Part shown: positions 6,845-10,308 of the stretch, piece after piece
Position numbering within the stretch: position 1 is the first letter of the stretch
Layout of the letters: each line of letters starts with the position of its first letter
DNA from: DATKPC01 sp035524275
GTDB lineage: Bacteria; Pseudomonadota; Gammaproteobacteria; Burkholderiales; Burkholderiaceae_F
Direction of reading: 5' to 3'
NCBI GenBank assembly: GCA_035524275.1
Contig: DATKPC010000009.1
Location: forward strand, 1 to 10,308
Length of the DNA stretch: 10,308 bases
Program-made: the position numbers and the translations under genes
The notes under the pieces: generated by a model
Database searches by the model: none
The model's input: only the letters and a program-made list of their open reading frames with translations
Told to the model about the DNA's origin: nothing

Positions 6845-7119
6845 GCTTCCTGCTTGCCAAGATGGCCGCGCTGATGCTGGTCGCGATGGCCTCCGGCGGC
6901 CTGGTGACCCGCTGGTGGATCTTCCGGCGCTACGAGGACGTGACCGCGGACTACGGTCGGCTCGACCGGGCCTGGCGAGGATGGCGCCTGGCGCTGCAGG
7001 ACGACGCCACGCGGCGCGCCGCCGCGCGACGTGCATCCGCGCTGCCGCGCCGCAGCGGCGCGCCGCCCGTGCCGCGCGCCCACGTCGCGCGACGACCGCA
7101 GCGGAACGGGGCGGACTGA
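6841..7119 (+). CDS. Small single-helix membrane protein, function unknown
   Basis: This 92-residue protein starts with GTG inside a GTGA overlap with the stop of the gene before it, a classic sign of translational coupling. One N-terminal membrane helix (about 3-23, FLLAKMAALMLVAMASGGLV) is followed by an aromatic/basic boundary RWWIFRRYEDVTADYGRLDRA and an Arg-rich, probably disordered tail. I do not recognise a named family. The coupling suggests it acts together with the BON-like protein, perhaps as a membrane heterodimer. With the usual positive-inside rule the basic tail would be cytoplasmic, while the partner's folded domain would be periplasmic. The tail after about residue 60 looks low in complexity, so its exact extent matters less than the conserved-looking first half. 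Confidence 0.62.
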   Translation: MSFLLAKMAALMLVAMASGGLVTRWWIFRRYEDVTADYGRLDRAWRGWRLALQDDATRRAAARRASALPRRSGAPPVPRAHVARRPQRNGAD

Positions 7120-7156
7120 CGAAGCGCCCGCCGCGGTGCCCACGGAGGCGCTCGCG

Positions 7157-7188
7157 TTTGCCGCGATAAGTGATCCCTTTGCCGCGAT
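7157..7188. repeat. Two 11-bp direct repeats, 21 bp apart, upstream of the Nudix-like gene
   Basis: TTTGCCGCGAT occurs at 7157-7167 and again, perfectly, at 7178-7188. The start-to-start distance is 21 bp, close to two helical turns, so both copies would face the same side of the DNA. The stretch between them (AAGTGATCCC) is less G+C-rich than its surroundings. This looks like a pair of regulator sites before the gene at 7280, if translation begins there and not at the ATG at 7187, which lies inside the second copy. Confidence 0.45.
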
Positions 7189-7279
7189 GCCCGGATTGCC
7201 GTTCCGGCGCATCGCGCCGCGCGACCTCGACGCACCGCGGTCCGCGCGGCGACTCCCAACCGTGTCAATCACGCCGAAC

Positions 7280-7864
7280 ATGTCGCCCACCTTGCGTCAA
7301 GACGTCCATTACATGCTGCAGCGCTACCTCGACATCTTTCCGGGCGAGCGCCAGCCGTTACTGCGCCTCAACGCGCTGCTGCAGAGCAAGTTCCAGAGTT
7401 CCGCGGGGTGCTTCGACCGGACGAACATGGCCGGCCACGTGACGGTCAGCGCCGCGGTGCTCAGCCCCGACCGCTCGCGCATCCTGCTCGTCCACGACGC
7501 GGCGACCGACCTCTGGCAGCCGCCCGGTGGCCACTACGAAGCGCCCGGAAGCCTGTGGGACGCGGCGGCGTCCCATGTGCAGGACATGGCCAATGTCGGC
7601 GACGTCGCGCTGCACCCGTGGTGCGTCAGCCGCGGCATGCCGGTCGACATCCAGACGTACGTGATCCCGGAGAATCCGCAGGCCGGCGAAGGCTCGCACC
7701 CGCACCACGATTTCCGGTACCTCGCGGTGGCGCGCGACGCGGTCGTTCCGATCCCGAGCGACGAGGCAGCCCCGGCCGTCCGCTGGACCCCGCGGGAATA
7801 CCTGGCCGGCTCGAGGGACGCGCGCCTCGTCGCGCTGGCGCGAAAGCTCGATGCCTTCGTTTGA
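7280..7864 (+). CDS. Nudix-fold protein with degenerate catalytic box
   Basis: This is a 194-residue soluble protein. A helical start (LRQDVHYMLQRYLDIFPGE) leads into the Nudix strand GHVTVSAAVLSPDRSRILLV, the turn LWQPPGGHYE (78-87) and the later conserved stretch GEGSHPHHDFRYLAV, so the fold is clear. The Nudix box does not fit: with Gly84 as its first residue, the expected E, R, E, E, E positions hold Gly90, Ser98, His99, Asp102 and Met103. Canonical hydrolysis of a nucleoside-diphosphate-linked substrate is therefore doubtful. A frameshift does not explain it, because flanking conserved sequence stays in one frame. The start is uncertain: 7280 (MSPTLRQDV), GTG 7262 and ATG 7187 are in frame, and none has a good ribosome site. 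I chose 7280 because homology-like sequence begins just after it. Confidence 0.8.
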   Translation: MSPTLRQDVHYMLQRYLDIFPGERQPLLRLNALLQSKFQSSAGCFDRTNMAGHVTVSAAVLSPDRSRILLVHDAATDLWQPPGGHYEAPGSLWDAAASHVQDMANVGDVALHPWCVSRGMPVDIQTYVIPENPQAGEGSHPHHDFRYLAVARDAVVPIPSDEAAPAVRWTPREYLAGSRDARLVALARKLDAFV

Positions 7865-8006
7865 AAGCGTCTCGCCTGTTCGCACGAGCCGAAGCGAGGA
7901 ACTTCCCGGGCCGCGGCCCTGTCCAAACGGTCCTCTTTGCTCGGCGTCGGCACGATGAGCGGCGCCGCGTTGCTGCTGGCGCTGAGCGCGTGGCGGCGCG
8001 CCCCGG
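7865..8006. other. Convergent intergenic region
   Basis: These 142 bp lie between two genes that end toward each other, so a two-way transcription end is expected here. The only strong symmetry is the 12-bp palindrome GGGCCGCGGCCC at 7908-7919. I see no stem followed by a T-run on either strand. A short plus-strand frame from ATG 7955 (MSGAALLLALSAWRRAP) resembles a signal peptide but stops after 25 codons inside the neighbouring gene, so I do not call it. Confidence 0.35.
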
Positions 8007-9302
8007 TCAGAACGGATAGTCGATCCCGCTGAAGACGGCCACGCCGTCCCGGCCGTAGCCGACGTCGAGATAGCCGACGACGAAAGGGCTCGCGACGATC
8101 CGCAACCCGATGCCTACCGCATGGTGCGCGTGCGCGACGGGGTTGTCGCCCATCCGCGCGAAGACCTTGCCGACGTCGACGAAGGGCGCCGGTTCGAAGC
8201 TCAGGTCGGTCGAGAACATGTGGAAGGCGAGGGCGCGCAGGCGCAACTCGATCGTTCCGTCGGCGGCATTGCGGTCCACGAAGCGTCCCGGTCCGAAGGC
8301 TCGCAGCGGCTGCGCCTCGCCGATCACGCTGCGATCGCCGCCGACGCTCGACAGCGCCCAGAACGGCGCGTCGCGGTCGTCGGGCATGTAGCGGACCGCG
8401 CCGTGCAACGCGAGCGTGAGGCCGTCGTCGAGCGGGCGGACCACGCTCGCGTCGACGCCGAGAAACGTGTAGGAGACGCTGCTCGCGAGGCCGCGCCGCG
8501 AAAATCCGGCGTACGCCGCGACGCGGCTCCCGTCGCGCGGAATCGTCGCGGCGTCGCGCGTGTCGTAGCTGGCGACGACGCGCTCCTGCAGTTCGTGCTC
8601 CCCGCCCAGTCCCGGCAGGCCCGGATAGCGGCTCTCGATCGACGGCAGCCCGGCGAGGACGCCGTGGTCGATCCGGACGACGTCGGCGCGGGCGCTGTAC
8701 GCGACCTGCAGCCGCCGCCCGAAGTTGCGGCCGACGGTCGCTTCCAGGCGCGACTGCGCGTCGACGTAGGTCGTCGCGGCGGACTGCGACGCGTCGTTGC
8801 CGATCCCGAAGAAGCGGCCCGTGCCGCTGCGGTCGTACATCGCGTGCAGCGTCCAGGACCAGTCGCGGTCGCGGCGCAGGCCGCCGTCGAATTCGGCGTC
8901 GAACTCGCTCTCGACGCGCTGCTTCGCGCCGCCGACGACGGACCAGCGCTCGTCGTCGGACGGATTGCGGAACGTGCGCCAGCGCGCGCCCCAGCCGAAG
9001 TACGCGCTGCGGATGATGTCCGGCGCCAGGATGCGGTCGATCTCGCCGCGGTCGTTCGTCGTCAGCACGACCGGAATCAGCCCGAGCGTGACGCCGCTGA
9101 ACGGCGAGGCGTCGATCTCCGGGATCGGGAGAAAAGGAGCGGTGTCCGGATCGAACCAGCGCGCGATCCCGCGCTCCTGCGCCGGCGGGGCGGCACGGGC
9201 GTCCGCGGTGTCGCCCCGGGCCGCCGGCGTCGCGGCGGCCGAGACGATCGCCGCGGCCATCGCGCCGCGCCGCATGCGCCGACGCGGCGCGGCGCCGCTC
9301 AA
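8007..9302 (-). CDS. Omp85/BamA-TamA family outer-membrane protein without POTRA domains
   Basis: This 431-residue protein is an Omp85-type barrel (bacterial surface antigen family). A basic N-terminus with a hydrophobic Ala-rich stretch (RRRMRRGAMAAAIVSAAATPA) and likely cleavage near residue 30 forms a signal peptide. The remainder, about 400 residues, is just enough for a 16-strand barrel, and no 75-residue POTRA repeats are present. SVGGDRSVIGEA (about 319-330) with the following FGPGRFVDRN matches the loop-6 region of Omp85 barrels, although VIGE replaces the usual (V/L)RG(Y/F). The chain ends in SGIDYPF, with the C-terminal Phe typical of BAM-inserted barrels. The start is TTG 9302, 13 bp after the receptor gene's stop; ATG 9275 is an in-frame alternative that keeps the signal peptide. 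Substrate or secretion role is unknown. Confidence 0.83.
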   Translation of the reverse strand: MSGAAPRRRMRRGAMAAAIVSAAATPAARGDTADARAAPPAQERGIARWFDPDTAPFLPIPEIDASPFSGVTLGLIPVVLTTNDRGEIDRILAPDIIRSAYFGWGARWRTFRNPSDDERWSVVGGAKQRVESEFDAEFDGGLRRDRDWSWTLHAMYDRSGTGRFFGIGNDASQSAATTYVDAQSRLEATVGRNFGRRLQVAYSARADVVRIDHGVLAGLPSIESRYPGLPGLGGEHELQERVVASYDTRDAATIPRDGSRVAAYAGFSRRGLASSVSYTFLGVDASVVRPLDDGLTLALHGAVRYMPDDRDAPFWALSSVGGDRSVIGEAQPLRAFGPGRFVDRNAADGTIELRLRALAFHMFSTDLSFEPAPFVDVGKVFARMGDNPVAHAHHAVGIGLRIVASPFVVGYLDVGYGRDGVAVFSGIDYPF

Positions 9303-9315
9303 GGGCCTGCCGCGC

Positions 9316-10308
9316 TCACCGTCGCTTCTCGAAGCGGTAGGTCACCTCGACGCCGACGACGCGCGGCTGCCCGGGTATCTGCCAGGCGATCTGCGGCGGG
9401 CTCGACGGCTGGAAAGGATTGGCGCCGATCGAACCGCCGGTGAAGGCATATTTGCGGCCGGTGAGATTCGTGCCGTACAGCGCCACGTCCCAGGCCTCGT
9501 CCTCCGGCGTGAAGGTCGCCCGCGCATTCAGTGTCCCGTACGGCCCCTGGTTGTTGGCGTCGTTGATGACGTTGAACTGCACGCGGTCCTGCCACGCGTA
9601 GTCGGCGTGGAGGCGGACGCCCCCGCCGCGGACCGCGAAGGCGTAATCGCCGCCGACGCCGAGGTTGAAGCGCGGCGTCTGGTAGAAGTCGTTGCCGGCG
9701 AGATCCACGGTCGGGCCGCCCGGCGTCGGCGCATAGGCGAACTGCCGGTAGCGCGCATCGGTCCATCCGGCCGACGCCGACAGCGACAGCGGCGCCGTGA
9801 CGCGCCAGCTCGCCTCCAGCTCGGCGCCGCTCACGACCGCCTTGCCGGCATTGATCACGAACGTCGTCGGCGTCCCGGCGACCAGGCGCGCGAGCAGGCG
9901 CTGCATCTGGTCGTAGTGGCCGTAGAAGACGTCGCCATTGACGAGCAGCGCGCCGCCCAGGAGGCTTGCCTTCGCGCCGAGTTCGTAGTCGGTCAGCTGC
10001 TCCGGCAGGAACGGCGCGTCCTGCAGCGTATTGACCGGCGCGTTCCAGCCGCCCGAGCGCTGCGCGCGGCCGCTGCGGAAATAGCCCGCCAGGCCGTCGT
10101 TGAAGCGGTAGCGGCTCGAGACCTCCCACGACCAGTACGAGAAGCTCGCCTGCTTGTCGATCGTCGGGCACGGGCCGCCGTTGTTGGCCGGCAGGCCCGT
10201 CGTCGCGTCGACGATCGTGCACGACGGACCGAAAGGCGTCGCGGCGTAGCTGTCTTCGATGAGCTCGCGCTTGTCCTCGGTGCGCCGTAGCCCTGCCGCG
10301 GCGGACCA
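9316..10308 (-). CDS. TonB-dependent receptor, C-terminal part (cut by window edge)
   Basis: The gene enters from the right edge and ends at 9316. The frame is open across all 330 visible residues. They form the second half of a TonB-dependent outer-membrane receptor barrel, which imports a ligand such as a siderophore, vitamin or glycan with energy from TonB. Recognisable stretches are GLRRTEDKRE, SYWSWEVSSRYRFNDGLAGY, EQLTDYELGAKASLLGG, VSGAELEASWRV, TPRFNLGVGGDYAF, the late motif ALYGTNLTGRKYAF and the terminal strand VVGVEVTYRFEKRR. An external loop near the cut end carries two cysteines (PSCTIVDAT and GPCPTIDK), possibly a disulfide. The plug domain and TonB box lie outside the window, so the ligand cannot be guessed. 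It is followed after 13 bp by the Omp85-type gene, very probably in one operon. Confidence 0.9.
   Translation of the reverse strand, partial: WSAAAGLRRTEDKRELIEDSYAATPFGPSCTIVDATTGLPANNGGPCPTIDKQASFSYWSWEVSSRYRFNDGLAGYFRSGRAQRSGGWNAPVNTLQDAPFLPEQLTDYELGAKASLLGGALLVNGDVFYGHYDQMQRLLARLVAGTPTTFVINAGKAVVSGAELEASWRVTAPLSLSASAGWTDARYRQFAYAPTPGGPTVDLAGNDFYQTPRFNLGVGGDYAFAVRGGGVRLHADYAWQDRVQFNVINDANNQGPYGTLNARATFTPEDEAWDVALYGTNLTGRKYAFTGGSIGANPFQPSSPPQIAWQIPGQPRVVGVEVTYRFEKRR

Noticed and set aside
7908..7919. Palindrome GGGCCGCGGCCC as a two-way terminator
   Set aside because: There is no T-run on either side, and a perfect palindrome leaves too small a loop without losing stem pairs; G/C palindromes are common here.
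7955..8031. 25-codon plus-strand frame resembling a signal peptide
   Set aside because: Too short, overlaps the end of the minus-strand Omp85-type gene, and has no ribosome site that I can see; chance is the simpler explanation.
8121..9443. Plus-strand open frame (440 codons) opposite the Omp85-type gene
   Set aside because: The minus strand gives a signal peptide, barrel strands, a loop-6-like motif and terminal Phe; the plus-strand frame is Arg/Val/Ala-rich and featureless.

Overview
The window is about 70% G+C with strong third-position G/C bias. It carries two outer-membrane beta-barrel genes, so it comes from a Gram-negative, high-GC proteobacterium. The form of the CoA-transferase, with its C-terminal tail, and the overall gene style make a betaproteobacterium my best guess, but nothing here settles the lineage. 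I see no rRNA, tRNA, CRISPR array, transposase or phage gene. The G+C looks uniform to the eye, so there is no obvious sign of recent acquisition.

Layout. (1) At 1-440, the N-terminus of pyruvate, phosphate dikinase (minus strand, cut by the window edge) diverges from a large acetate/propionate-type CoA-transferase (441-2462, plus strand). They share a leader of about 280 bp. (2) At 2648-6177 there is a tight plus-strand operon of three genes: a membrane protein built from four MscS-associated 'conserved TM helix' units, a GAF-containing NarL-type histidine kinase whose start overlaps it by 11 bp, and a LuxR/NarL-type response regulator 4 bp further on. (3) At 6389-7119 there are two small membrane proteins overlapping by 4 bp: a BON-like protein with one membrane anchor, and a 92-residue single-helix protein. 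(4) At 7280-7864 there is a Nudix-fold protein whose catalytic Nudix box has lost its key glutamates. (5) At 8007-10308, convergent on the minus strand, a TonB-dependent receptor (C-terminal 330 residues only) is followed after 13 bp by an Omp85/BamA-family barrel without POTRA domains.

How the parts may work together. The first block is central carbon metabolism: PEP/pyruvate interconversion and activation of short-chain acids as CoA esters. The second looks like an envelope-sensing module. The kinase has only a two-helix membrane hairpin with almost no external loop, so the co-translated channel-like protein is a natural candidate for the sensory partner (inference). The last block is an outer-membrane uptake/secretion operon. 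The observations I rate highest are the degenerate Nudix box, the membrane protein/kinase/regulator module, and the coupled pair of small membrane proteins.
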